Shown here: in pieces, positions 1 to 5,821 of the stretch
How the letters are laid out: each line of letters opens with the position of its first letter
Position numbering within the stretch: the first letter of the stretch is position 1
Assembly: GCA_002369325.1 (NCBI GenBank)
Contig: DFDU01000050.1
Span: 1-20,479, forward strand
Origin: Lachnospiraceae bacterium UBA3820
GTDB taxonomy: Bacteria; Bacillota; Clostridia; Lachnospirales; Lachnospiraceae
Direction of reading: 5' to 3'
DNA length: 20,479 bases
Position numbers and translations under genes: made by a program
Notes under the pieces: generated by a model
What the model saw: only the letters and a program-made list of their open reading frames with translations
Databases searched by the model: none
Told to the model about the DNA's origin: nothing

Positions 1-1256
1 GCCTGCTGCATCTTTTTTTCTTTTTCGAGTTCTTTGGCATCGGTAAATATATCAAACTGTTCATAACCTTCGGCCATAACATTATTTGCAGCGACATTTA
101 ATCTTCTTACCATCAAATCTCTGTCAATTATTTCATCGAAAGTCTTAAGACAAGCTTCTGTTATTTTCTTTGTTGATGAAGTATAGGTTCCAAAATTTGC
201 CGTTCCGTGTGCCGACTTAGGTACAGTTCTTCCATACCTGTCCATCCTGGTTTCACCCTTATAGAATCCGCTGTCAACGCTTATTCTATCATAAGATATA
301 TCCAAAGTAAACGAAGGTGCGGCAAGTCCCTTATCAACCATCTCAAGCACAAGACCTTCTATCATTTCTCTTATCACAACTCTTGTTTTATTATAATCAT
401 ACGGGTCTGACAGCACCTGTCCCGAGGAAAGACTGTTAGTTCTTGGTTTATATCTTTTTATATCCTCAATCGTACAAGGTTCATAGCCCCAGGCATGATC
501 TATAAGAATCTCCGCATCTATACCGAAAATTTTAAATAATGTGTCCTCATCTGTAAGTGATATTCTCGCTACATCTCCCATAGTATGCATGCCATATTTT
601 TCAAGTCTCTTTGCAGTTCCCGGCCCCGTTCTCCAAAAATCGGTAATAGGCTTATGTCCCCAAAGTTTTTCTTTATAGCTTCTCTCATCAAGACTTGCGA
701 TTCGTACACCATAGGAATCTGCTTCAATATGTTTTGCGCCTATATCCATTGCAACCTTCGCAAGATAAAGGTTTGGCGCAATACCCGCAGTGGCTGTAAT
801 ACCCGTTTCATTTAATACATCCATAATTATGGTTCTTGCAAGTTCTTCGGCACTCATTTTATAAAGTGAAAGATAATGTGTCACATCCATAAATACTTCA
901 TCTACGCTGTAAACCTGGATATCATCTTTGCTTATATATTTAAGATAGATTTCATAAATTCTCGTGGAATATTCAATATACAGAGCCATTCGTGGTCTTG
1001 CTATTATAAATTCAAGCTCCCTTCCGGTTGATTTTTTTACCTCATCACTTTTCTGATATACTTCAAAAAGACGTGATCTGCCCGAAAGGCCATATGCTTT
1101 TAATGTTGGCGTTACAGCAAGACAAATAGTCTTTTCTGTACGGGATTCATCCGCAACAACAAGGTTTGTTTTAAGAGGATCAAGTCCTCTCTCCACACAC
1201 TCCACCGAAGCATAAAACGACTTTAAATCTATAGCTATATAAGTTCTTTCACTCAT
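1..1256 (-). CDS. Y-family DNA polymerase (UmuC/ImpB/MucB-like), 3' end outside window
   Basis: Translating the minus strand from the ATG at 1256 gives an open frame of about 418 codons running off the left edge. It starts MSERTYIAIDLKSFYASVEC, the Y-family palm motif with Asp10 as first metal ligand. YSVDEVFMD follows, with Asp119 and Glu120 as the second catalytic pair. Further on are a helix-hairpin-helix-like stretch (TGPGTAKRLEKYGMHTMGDV) and a little-finger region, so all domains needed for translesion synthesis seem present up to the edge. The family copies damaged templates with low fidelity. It resembles the Gram-positive UvrX/YqjW (PolY2) and UmuC group more than DinB, judging by the GLDPLKTNLVV segment. 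The start is supported by TAGGAG seven bases upstream. No LexA box (CGAAC-N4-GTTCG type) is visible, but a palindrome overlaps its promoter. The family call is secure; the exact subfamily is not. Confidence 0.9.
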   Translation of the reverse strand, partial: MSERTYIAIDLKSFYASVECVERGLDPLKTNLVVADESRTEKTICLAVTPTLKAYGLSGRSRLFEVYQKSDEVKKSTGRELEFIIARPRMALYIEYSTRIYEIYLKYISKDDIQVYSVDEVFMDVTHYLSLYKMSAEELARTIIMDVLNETGITATAGIAPNLYLAKVAMDIGAKHIEADSYGVRIASLDERSYKEKLWGHKPITDFWRTGPGTAKRLEKYGMHTMGDVARISLTDEDTLFKIFGIDAEILIDHAWGYEPCTIEDIKRYKPRTNSLSSGQVLSDPYDYNKTRVVIREMIEGLVLEMVDKGLAAPSFTLDISYDRISVDSGFYKGETRMDRYGRTVPKSAHGTANFGTYTSSTKKITEACLKTFDEIIDRDLMVRRLNVAANNVMAEGYEQFDIFTDAKELEKEKKMQQ

Positions 1257-1292
1257 ATAAAACTCCTACATAATATATTTACATTTCACAAC

Positions 1293-1315
1293 AACTATAA
1301 TACCAAATTATAGTT
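1293..1315. promoter_or_regulatory. Candidate operator: perfect 9-5-9 palindrome over the polymerase promoter
   Basis: AACTATAAT (1293-1301), ACCAA, ATTATAGTT (1307-1315) form a perfect inverted repeat of two 9-base arms around a 5-base centre. It covers the -10 element and much of the spacer of the minus-strand promoter. That placement suits a repressor operator. The regulator is unknown; the neighbouring XRE protein is one candidate. AT-rich palindromes can arise by chance, so function is inference. Confidence 0.45.
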
Positions 1316-1325
1316 TTTCATACAA
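1297..1325 (-). promoter_or_regulatory. Sigma-A-like promoter of the Y-family polymerase gene
   Basis: On the minus strand TTGTAT (1320-1325) is followed after exactly 17 bases by TATTAT (1297-1302), about 40 bases upstream of the polymerase ATG. It begins right after the terminator of the preceding gene, so the polymerase is probably transcribed independently of the XRE gene. A palindrome covers the -10 box and part of the spacer. Confidence 0.6.
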
Positions 1326-1357
1326 GAAAAAAACACCACACATAGTTGTGTGATGTT
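1326..1357 (-). terminator. Rho-independent terminator of the XRE gene
   Basis: Arms 1332-1342 and 1347-1357 pair as an 11-base stem with a 4-base loop, six bases past the XRE stop codon. The single non-Watson-Crick position is G-U in the minus-strand RNA but C-A in the plus-strand RNA. Seven T follow on the minus strand (1327-1333). Both points fix the direction as minus. Confidence 0.8.
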
Positions 1358-1363
1358 CCAAAG

Positions 1364-1684
1364 TCATTTTTGAAATTCAAGAAAAGTCATTATCCTTTTG
1401 TTCTGTCTTTTAAAATTAATTCTGTCAAAATCGCAACGATCAAAATATGTGGAAATAACAAGTTCTTCCAAATGAACTTTAAAAATACAGCTCAACGAAT
1501 ATAAGTTATCAAGAGACGGTAAAGCAAAGCCCTTAAACCACCTGTAAATTGGCTGCGGACAGGATAATCCGAGTTTTTTCTGTATATCTTTTACTGTATA
1601 GCCTTCTCTTTTTGTTCTGTTCTTTAACATAAGCCCCGTGGCTTCCGGTTTAATACACCTGTGTACAAACAACAAGCAATTCAT
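1364..1684 (-). CDS. XRE/Cro-type helix-turn-helix protein
   Basis: A 106-residue protein with a helix-turn-helix of the XRE class at about residues 20-75. It reads GYTVKDIQKKLGLSCPQPIYRW, broken here as GYTVKDIQKKLGL then SCPQPIYRW, followed by LPSLDNLYSLSCIF and LEELVI. This is the usual pattern of small Firmicute regulators that begin with a short lead and an 'ATG..LK..R' helix. There is no sensor domain; the C-terminal 25 residues are basic and unremarkable. The ATG at 1684 has AAGGGAG about ten bases upstream. It lies 30 bases downstream of the unknown 177-residue gene on the same strand and ends in its own terminator, so the two may be one transcription unit. It could regulate itself, its partner or the polymerase gene next door; target sites are not known. 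Confidence 0.75.
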   Translation of the reverse strand: MNCLLFVHRCIKPEATGLMLKNRTKREGYTVKDIQKKLGLSCPQPIYRWFKGFALPSLDNLYSLSCIFKVHLEELVISTYFDRCDFDRINFKRQNKRIMTFLEFQK

Positions 1685-1714
1685 AATACCACTCCCTTTG
1701 ATTATAATTCATCA

Positions 1715-2248
1715 TTACCAATTTACTGTTTCAACGTGATTATCGCTTTTTTTCCTTAAAATAATATTGTTAATTTCGGAATAAGTGTCATCGATTTCAA
1801 CCAAAGCCCATGTATCAAAATAATCGGTTATATCATAATAATAATGGCAAAAGCTTTCAATAATATCATCATCGAAAGCATTTGATTTAAATATCTTCCT
1901 GATCTTTTTTATATCATAATTCTTTTGTCTAAGAAAAAGCCTGAAGCTATGATTATTATCATAATATTCATTCAAAATATATTTAATTATGGCTAATTCC
2001 GTTTTTTTCCAAATATCCTTATCAGGTTCATCATTATTCTTTAAAACATACTCATACGGAACCTTTATAAAAAACAAACCCATATGAATATAATAGTTTC
2101 TACCATCCGATTCTTTGATAATTACATTTTCAATTTCTCTGTCAAACCAAAAAATATCATCTTCGGATTTCAAATTAAAACTCACATTATAATTAATGCT
2201 GCCATCAGGCATACGTTCTGAAATTACTTTATATTTTTTGGCATTCAT
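1715..2248 (-). CDS. Uncharacterised acidic protein, 177 residues
   Basis: I do not recognise this protein. It has no signal peptide or membrane segment and is rich in Asp, Ile, Tyr, Asn and Lys. The N-terminus has alternating hydrophobic and polar residues compatible with beta strands (YKVISERMPDGSINYNVSF). The middle (DIWKKTELAIIKYILNEYYD) and the stretch around residues 120-145, rich in Tyr and Asp (CHYYYDITDYFD), look helical. Overall it reads like a small cytosolic alpha/beta protein of the kind found in accessory gene pairs. ATG 2248 is preceded by GGGGAT at about nine bases. The high AT content and atypical composition compared with the housekeeping genes suggest a recently acquired or fast-evolving gene. 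It is followed 30 bases later by the XRE gene. Reality of the gene is likely; function is unknown. Confidence 0.6.
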   Translation of the reverse strand: MNAKKYKVISERMPDGSINYNVSFNLKSEDDIFWFDREIENVIIKESDGRNYYIHMGLFFIKVPYEYVLKNNDEPDKDIWKKTELAIIKYILNEYYDNNHSFRLFLRQKNYDIKKIRKIFKSNAFDDDIIESFCHYYYDITDYFDTWALVEIDDTYSEINNIILRKKSDNHVETVNW

Positions 2249-2305
2249 AATTTCAATCCCCTATATATTCTATCAATATAATACATCAAAAAAACGGATA
2301 TGTCA

Positions 2306-2322
2306 TTGGACGGATAGTCCAA
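2306..2322. promoter_or_regulatory. Palindrome TTGGAC-N5-GTCCAA in the divergent intergenic region
   Basis: TTGGAC (2306-2311) and GTCCAA (2317-2322) form a perfect inverted repeat centred between the unknown gene (minus) and spoVAA (plus). ACGGATA occurs twice, at 2294-2300 and 2310-2316, 16 bases apart, the second inside the palindrome. It sits about 58 bases upstream of the unknown gene's start. It could be an operator for an XRE-type protein; this is inference from position and symmetry. Confidence 0.4.
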
Positions 2323-2345
2323 AATCATATATTTTTTTCTTTTTT

Positions 2346-2374
2346 ACATAATCGTACAAAAAAACGACATACTA
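2346..2374 (+). promoter_or_regulatory. Candidate sigma-G promoter of the spoVA operon
   Basis: CATACTA (2368-2374) matches the sigma-G -10 consensus CATWHTA completely. Seventeen bases upstream ACATA (2346-2350) matches four of five positions of the -35 consensus GHATR. The predicted start, near 2381, leaves a leader of about 60 bases. spoVA operons are known sigma-G targets in Bacillus, so the match is expected biologically. Confidence 0.65.
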
Positions 2375-2441
2375 ATAATCGATAAATCAAAGTGATGTTT
2401 AATGATTTTTATTTATAAAACCATAACAAAGGGGCAAAAAA

Positions 2442-3083
2442 ATGCACGAAAAAACTCTTTACCTGTCACTTGAACAAAGCATAATGGCAAAAAGAAGAAA
2501 AGTATGTGTCGGCGACGTGGCCAAGCTTTTTTGCACGGATCCGGAAATTACCGATTCGGTATCAAAGCTTTCTTTATTTACATTTCCGGATAAGGAAACC
2601 GGACAGCAGGTTATTACGGCTATTCGTCTGATTCAGGTCATAAGTCAAAAATACAAAGACATAACGGTCATACCCATGGCGGAAAGCGAAACAATAGTTT
2701 ATTATCAAAATCCTTCACCCATGCGAAATATAAGTGTAAGATTTAAGGCTTTACTTCTTATGATATTTGCTTTTTTCGGAACAGGTTATTCGATAATGTC
2801 ATATAACGGCGATGTAGGTTCAAAAGAGCTTCTTGAAAAACTATATACACTTTTTACCGGCAATCCATCGAAAGAAAACCCCAAGGGGCTTTCTCTTGGT
2901 ATAATCATGTATTCCGTCGGGCTTTGCATCGGAATGATTATTTTCTTTAATCGTGGAATAAACAAGAAAAATGCTGATGATCCCACTCCTCTTCAGGTAC
3001 AGATGCGACTTTACGAACAGGATGTCAATCAGAGCATTATCATAGACAGCGGAAGGAATAAGGAAACCATAGATGTTGATTAA
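2442..3083 (+). CDS. spoVAA: Stage V sporulation protein AA
   Basis: SpoVAA belongs to the SpoVA complex of the forespore inner membrane, which takes up calcium-dipicolinate during sporulation and releases it in germination. The 213-residue product has a soluble N-terminal domain of about 100 residues (LYLSLEQSIMAKRRKVCVGDVAKLF at the start, split as LYLSLEQ and VCVGDVAKLF). Two membrane segments follow at about 101-120 and 150-170, then a short polar tail. This is the usual SpoVAA plan and length. The ATG is preceded by AAAGGGG. It is the first gene of a five-gene plus-strand operon and overlaps spoVAB by 11 bases, implying coupled translation. In Bacillus the operon lies close to spoIIA-sigF; here an unrelated unknown/XRE pair is upstream instead. 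Assignment rests on order and domain plan together. Confidence 0.85.
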   Translation: MHEKTLYLSLEQSIMAKRRKVCVGDVAKLFCTDPEITDSVSKLSLFTFPDKETGQQVITAIRLIQVISQKYKDITVIPMAESETIVYYQNPSPMRNISVRFKALLLMIFAFFGTGYSIMSYNGDVGSKELLEKLYTLFTGNPSKENPKGLSLGIIMYSVGLCIGMIIFFNRGINKKNADDPTPLQVQMRLYEQDVNQSIIIDSGRNKETIDVD

Positions 3084-3486
3084 ATATACTTTATATCTTT
3101 GTCTGTGTACAGTGGCCGGCAGCGCCATTGCCGCAGGATACGTGGCATTTATAACTTTGCTTGGTGTATTTCAAAAGATGATTGAAAAGAATAAATCAGC
3201 CAAATATATCAAAGCAACGGAAAATGCAATAATTGCCGGAGTAACATTGTTCAATATTGCTTTTTTGTTAGAAAATCGACTGCCTTTTGGCTTATGGGGA
3301 TATTGCATACTAAACTTTTTCGGTGGTTTATTTGTGGGATGCCTTGCGGGAGCTCTTGCGGAAACATTAAATATCTTTCCGATACTCTCCCGTCGCTTCA
3401 AAATAAGAAATCGGCTTCCTTACGTACTTGTCGCTGCCGCAATGGGAAAAGCATGCGGAAGCTTGCTGCAGCTTCTCTTGTTTTAA
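3073..3486 (+). CDS. spoVAB: Stage V sporulation protein AB
   Basis: A 137-residue integral membrane protein with about four hydrophobic segments (roughly residues 5-33, 50-67, 75-98 and 115-137). This is the size and hydropathy expected of SpoVAB. The N-terminus carries the glycine- and alanine-rich AGSAIAAGYVAFITLLGVFQ typical of the family, and a conserved-looking GLFVGCLAGALAETLNIFPI lies near residue 85. Its ATG lies inside the end of spoVAA, out of frame, with AAGG about nine bases upstream. This is a standard translational-coupling arrangement. SpoVAB is thought to work with SpoVAA in the dipicolinate channel complex; its precise role is not settled even in Bacillus. A 74-base gap to spoVAC holds a separate, strong ribosome binding site. 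Confidence 0.82.
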   Translation: MLIKYTLYLCLCTVAGSAIAAGYVAFITLLGVFQKMIEKNKSAKYIKATENAIIAGVTLFNIAFLLENRLPFGLWGYCILNFFGGLFVGCLAGALAETLNIFPILSRRFKIRNRLPYVLVAAAMGKACGSLLQLLLF

Positions 3487-3560
3487 AACTTATATGTACA
3501 TGCATATCTGCAGCAGACATGCAAAATGTCATTTATAAATTTTAGTTAAGGAGTGAGACT

Positions 3561-4022
3561 ATGAAGGTTAAACAAAATGATGAAGAATATAATAAATATG
3601 TCGAGTCCGTGACTCCCAGACATAATTCATTTGTAAATTGTTTAAATGCATTCTGGGTAGGTGGACTTATTTGTGTTATCGGTCAGGGAATTACAAATTT
3701 ATTTATAAATCAATTTGGATATGCTAAAGACGACGCATCCGGCTTTACAGCAATTATTCTTGTTTTAACAAGTGTGATTCTTACATCTTTCAACCTTTAC
3801 AAGAAAATAGCCAAATTTGCCGGTGCCGGTGCTCTTGTCCCTATTACGGGCTTTGCAAACTCAGTGGCATCCCCGACTATAGAATATAAAAAGGAAGGCG
3901 AAGTTTTCGGAAAAGGCGTAAAGATATTTACAATAGCCGGTCCGGTAATTTTATTCGGTATTTTTACAAGCTGGTGTGCAGGCGTTCTTTATTATATTCT
4001 CACACTTGCGGGATTGATATAA
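3561..4022 (+). CDS. spoVAC: Stage V sporulation protein AC (dipicolinate channel subunit)
   Basis: SpoVAC is an inner-membrane subunit of the dipicolinate channel; the Bacillus protein has been described as a mechanosensitive channel. The 153-residue product has the family's hydrophilic start (YVESVTPRHNSFVNCLNAF). Hydrophobic segments follow at about 28-50, 61-80 and 122-150. The family signature AGAGALVPITGFANSV lies at residues 87-102. That motif recurs in SpoVAE of the same operon, showing the two are related. The ATG at 3561 is preceded by AAGGAGTGAGACT, a near-ideal ribosome binding site. The stop codon overlaps the AAGGAGG used by spoVAD ten bases later. Nothing is missing compared with typical members. 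Confidence 0.95.
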   Translation: MKVKQNDEEYNKYVESVTPRHNSFVNCLNAFWVGGLICVIGQGITNLFINQFGYAKDDASGFTAIILVLTSVILTSFNLYKKIAKFAGAGALVPITGFANSVASPTIEYKKEGEVFGKGVKIFTIAGPVILFGIFTSWCAGVLYYILTLAGLI

Positions 4023-4032
4023 GGAGGAAAAA

Positions 4033-5079
4033 ATGAATAAATTAATTGAAACAAACGAGCAATGCGGAAAACAATCAATTAAATTTATAAATCCACCCGT
4101 AATCGTAAGTCATGCATCGGTCGTTGGAGAAATGGAAGGTAAAGGCCCTCTCTCATCTTACTATGATGAAATAGAAACCGATGCATCCTTCGGACAGGAT
4201 TCATGGGAGAAAGGCGAATCCGAAATGGTCAAACGTGCCGTATCACTCGCCATATCGAAATCAGGCATTGACAAAACAAATATAAGATATATTTTCGGAG
4301 GCGATTTATTGGGACAGCTTATAGGTACAACCTTCGGACTTAAGGATTTTGAAATTCCTGTATTTGGTTTATACGGAGCATGTTCTACCTGCGGTGAGGC
4401 ACTTTCGCTCGCTGCCATGACTGTATCGGCAGGCTATGCAGATTATGTTCTTGCGGCAACAAGCAGTCATTTCGCTGGTGCCGAAAAGCAATTCAGATTT
4501 CCTCTGGAATACGGAAACCAACGACCTCTTTCCGCAACCTGGACCGTGACCGGAAGCGGTGCATTTGTAGTAGCCCGTTCTACAAATGAAAAGCCTTTAT
4601 CCGGCTATCCTCATATTTTGGCTATAACAACCGGAAAGATTGTGGATTATGGTGTTAGAGACAGTATGAATATGGGTGCATGTATGGCTCCCGCTGCAGC
4701 CGATGTCATATATCAGGCACTTTATGATCTTTCACTTAAGCCTGATAATCTGGATAAAATAATCACCGGTGATTTAGGAAAGGTGGGAAGTGAAATTCTT
4801 ATCAAGCTTCTTCGTGATAACGGAATAGATATTGAAAAAAAGCATATGGACTGCGGTGTTGAAATATTTGATAACAGTGAACAGGATACTCACAGTGGCG
4901 GGAGCGGCTGCGGATGCTCAGCAGTAACGCTCGCAGGATATATTCTTCATAAATTAAATAATCATGAATGGAAAAAAATATTATTTGTTCCGACAGGTGC
5001 CCTTTTATCAACTGTCAGCTATAACGAAGGCGAAACCATCCCCGGTATAGCTCATGCACTCTTAATTGAACAAAAATAA
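4033..5079 (+). CDS. spoVAD: Stage V sporulation protein AD (dipicolinate-binding, thiolase fold)
   Basis: SpoVAD is a peripheral protein of the spore inner membrane that binds dipicolinate and has a thiolase/ketoacyl-synthase fold without a known reaction. The 348-residue length fits. GGDLLGQ (Asp91), LYGACSTCGEAL (Cys117) and TSSHFAGAEKQFRFP (His146) match the regions that hold the ligand-binding residues in the Bacillus protein (there near Asp92, Cys110 and His133). PLSATWTVTGSGAFV and SGGSGCGCSAVTLAGY complete the family pattern. It begins ten bases after spoVAC with AAGGAGG at its start, so the two are tightly coupled. The identification is secure; the residue correspondence is from memory of the published structure and not from an alignment. 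Confidence 0.96.
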   Translation: MNKLIETNEQCGKQSIKFINPPVIVSHASVVGEMEGKGPLSSYYDEIETDASFGQDSWEKGESEMVKRAVSLAISKSGIDKTNIRYIFGGDLLGQLIGTTFGLKDFEIPVFGLYGACSTCGEALSLAAMTVSAGYADYVLAATSSHFAGAEKQFRFPLEYGNQRPLSATWTVTGSGAFVVARSTNEKPLSGYPHILAITTGKIVDYGVRDSMNMGACMAPAAADVIYQALYDLSLKPDNLDKIITGDLGKVGSEILIKLLRDNGIDIEKKHMDCGVEIFDNSEQDTHSGGSGCGCSAVTLAGYILHKLNNHEWKKILFVPTGALLSTVSYNEGETIPGIAHALLIEQK

Positions 5080-5150
5080 TATATAACGAATATTTAAAAC
5101 AAGATATAATAAACTTTTTTCAATAATTAATAATAATTGGAGATAATAAA

Positions 5151-5510
5151 ATGGATTATATAAAAGCATTTATAATTGGTGGAATCATCTGTCTTCTTGC
5201 GCAGATTCTTATGGATAATACCAAGCTTATGCCCGGACGTGTAATGGTAATTCTTGTATGTACCGGTGTAATACTCGGTGCTGTAGGTCTTTACGAGCCT
5301 TTCTTAAATTATGCCGGTGCAGGTGCCTCGGTACCGCTCTCAGGTTTTGGATACAACTTATGGAAAGGTGTAAAAGAAAGCATAGACTCCGACGGATTCC
5401 TGGGGCTTTTCAGGGGCGGCTTTAAAATGGCCGCAACAGGCACTTCGGCTGCACTTGTCTTTTCGTATATAGCTTCGCTTATTTTTCAGCCTAAGATGCC
5501 AAAGAATTAA
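5151..5510 (+). CDS. spoVAE: Stage V sporulation protein AE (SpoVAEb type)
   Basis: A 119-residue membrane protein, the last gene of the spoVA operon. Hydrophobic segments lie at about 3-21, 30-48 and 95-113. The glycine-rich signature AGAGASVPLSGFGYNL at residues 55-70 is paralogous to the one in SpoVAC. The length and motif match SpoVAEb, the essential form, so the soluble SpoVAEa and the SpoVAF found in Bacillus are absent from this operon, as is common in Clostridia. It begins 71 bases after spoVAD with TTGGAGATAATAAA ahead of the ATG. It very likely forms part of the dipicolinate channel with SpoVAC and SpoVAD. Transcription probably ends in the hairpin-rich region just downstream. Confidence 0.93.
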   Translation: MDYIKAFIIGGIICLLAQILMDNTKLMPGRVMVILVCTGVILGAVGLYEPFLNYAGAGASVPLSGFGYNLWKGVKESIDSDGFLGLFRGGFKMAATGTSAALVFSYIASLIFQPKMPKN

Positions 5511-5522
5511 AATGTATATGAG

Positions 5523-5553
5523 AGCATATTCATTTTGTAAACAAGCATATGCT
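5523..5553 (+). terminator. Possible weak terminator after spoVAE
   Basis: AGCATAT (5523-5529) can pair with ATATGCT (5547-5553), followed by TTTTATAT. The stem is AT-rich with a 17-base loop, so it would be weak. The stronger hairpins downstream may do the job instead. Confidence 0.35.
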
Positions 5554-5580
5554 TTTTATATAGATGCGTGCTTCGAGCCG

Positions 5581-5620
5581 TTTTGCAGTTCGTCCACGCA
5601 AAAAGAGGACGACTGCAAAA
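5581..5620. repeat. Inverted repeat with 14-15 base arms
   Basis: TTTTGCAGTTCGTCC (5581-5595) pairs with GGACGACTGCAAAA (5607-5620) with a single bulged T and an 11-base loop. Two competing pairings exist: GCGTG (5566-5570) with CACGC (5595-5599), and AAGAGG (5603-5608) with CCTCTT (5626-5631). A structure with mutually exclusive helices is possible. Confidence 0.7.
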
Positions 5621-5648
5621 GACGCCCTCTTACATAGTGGTTTATAAC

Positions 5649-5740
5649 GGAATCATAAAATATCCCCATACAAGGTACACGCATAGCTAACTATCGCACA
5701 TGCTATGCTTAGCACCTGTATGGGGATATTTTACGATTCC
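5649..5740. repeat. Large 92-base hairpin element
   Basis: The arms 5649-5676 and 5714-5740 pair over 26 Watson-Crick positions with one bulged A and one mismatch. Inside, GCATAGC (5681-5687) pairs with GCTATGC (5702-5708), leaving a 14-base apical loop. The lone mismatch is A-C as plus-strand RNA but a G-U wobble as minus-strand RNA, which hints that the minus strand is the transcribed sense. On the plus strand TGTTTTATTT follows directly, so it might also end spoVA transcripts. Confidence 0.8.
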
Positions 5741-5747
5741 TGTTTTA

Positions 5748-5764
5748 TTTACTCATCCCCCTTG
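5748..5764. repeat. Near-copy of the yebC 3' end (first copy of direct repeat)
   Basis: This 17-base stretch matches 5819-5835, which spans the yebC stop codon, at 15 of 17 positions including TTTACTCATCCC in full. The offset is 71 bases, so the copy is out of frame with yebC. It suggests a local duplication or an insertion that reproduced the target. Confidence 0.55.
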
Positions 5765-5781
5765 CCAACAGAGTTGGCAAG
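5761..5781. repeat. Perfect 9-base stem-loop
   Basis: CTTGCCAAC (5761-5769), AGA, GTTGGCAAG (5773-5781). It is a compact, stable hairpin in either strand with no T-run after it, so it is not a terminator by itself. It may be a structural part of the surrounding element. Confidence 0.65.
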
Positions 5782-5792
5782 TAGGTCTTCGT

Positions 5793-5821
5793 AAAAAAAT
5801 GCTAGCAAGCTGCATTTTTTT
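5793..5821. terminator. Bidirectional rho-independent terminator
   Basis: AAAAAAATGC (5793-5802) pairs with GCATTTTTTT (5812-5821) around a 9-base loop, giving a T-run after the stem in both directions. It lies directly at the yebC stop codon and serves yebC on the minus strand. It could also catch transcripts coming from spoVA. Confidence 0.8.

Larger units (their letters stand above)
5511..5819. other. Gene-free convergent region made of nested inverted repeats
   Basis: No plausible gene is present in these 309 bases between spoVAE (plus) and yebC (minus). The DNA instead holds at least five dyads in a row, at 5523-5553, 5581-5620, 5649-5740, 5761-5781 and 5793-5821. It also carries a near-copy of the yebC 3' end. 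Simple convergent genes need only one bidirectional terminator, and that is already supplied at 5793-5821. The rest looks like an inserted palindromic element or a structured RNA. Parts translated on the minus strand resemble short peptide strings I associate with spurious small ORFs in Lachnospiraceae genomes, which would fit a dispersed repeat. That memory is unverified. Confidence 0.6.

Noticed and set aside
1257..1330. LexA box controlling the polymerase gene
   Set aside because: No CGAAC-N4-GTTCG-like sequence is present in the gap; the only dyad is the AT-rich 9-5-9 palindrome.
3294..3545. Plus-strand frame overlapping the end of spoVAB and the gap after it
   Set aside because: Out of frame with spoVAB, no start signals, Cys/Ser-rich composition; spoVAB itself explains the region.
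5511..5819. CRISPR array or tRNA cluster in the hairpin-rich gap
   Set aside because: No regularly spaced identical repeats with spacers, and no cloverleaf with T-loop consensus; the dyads differ from each other.
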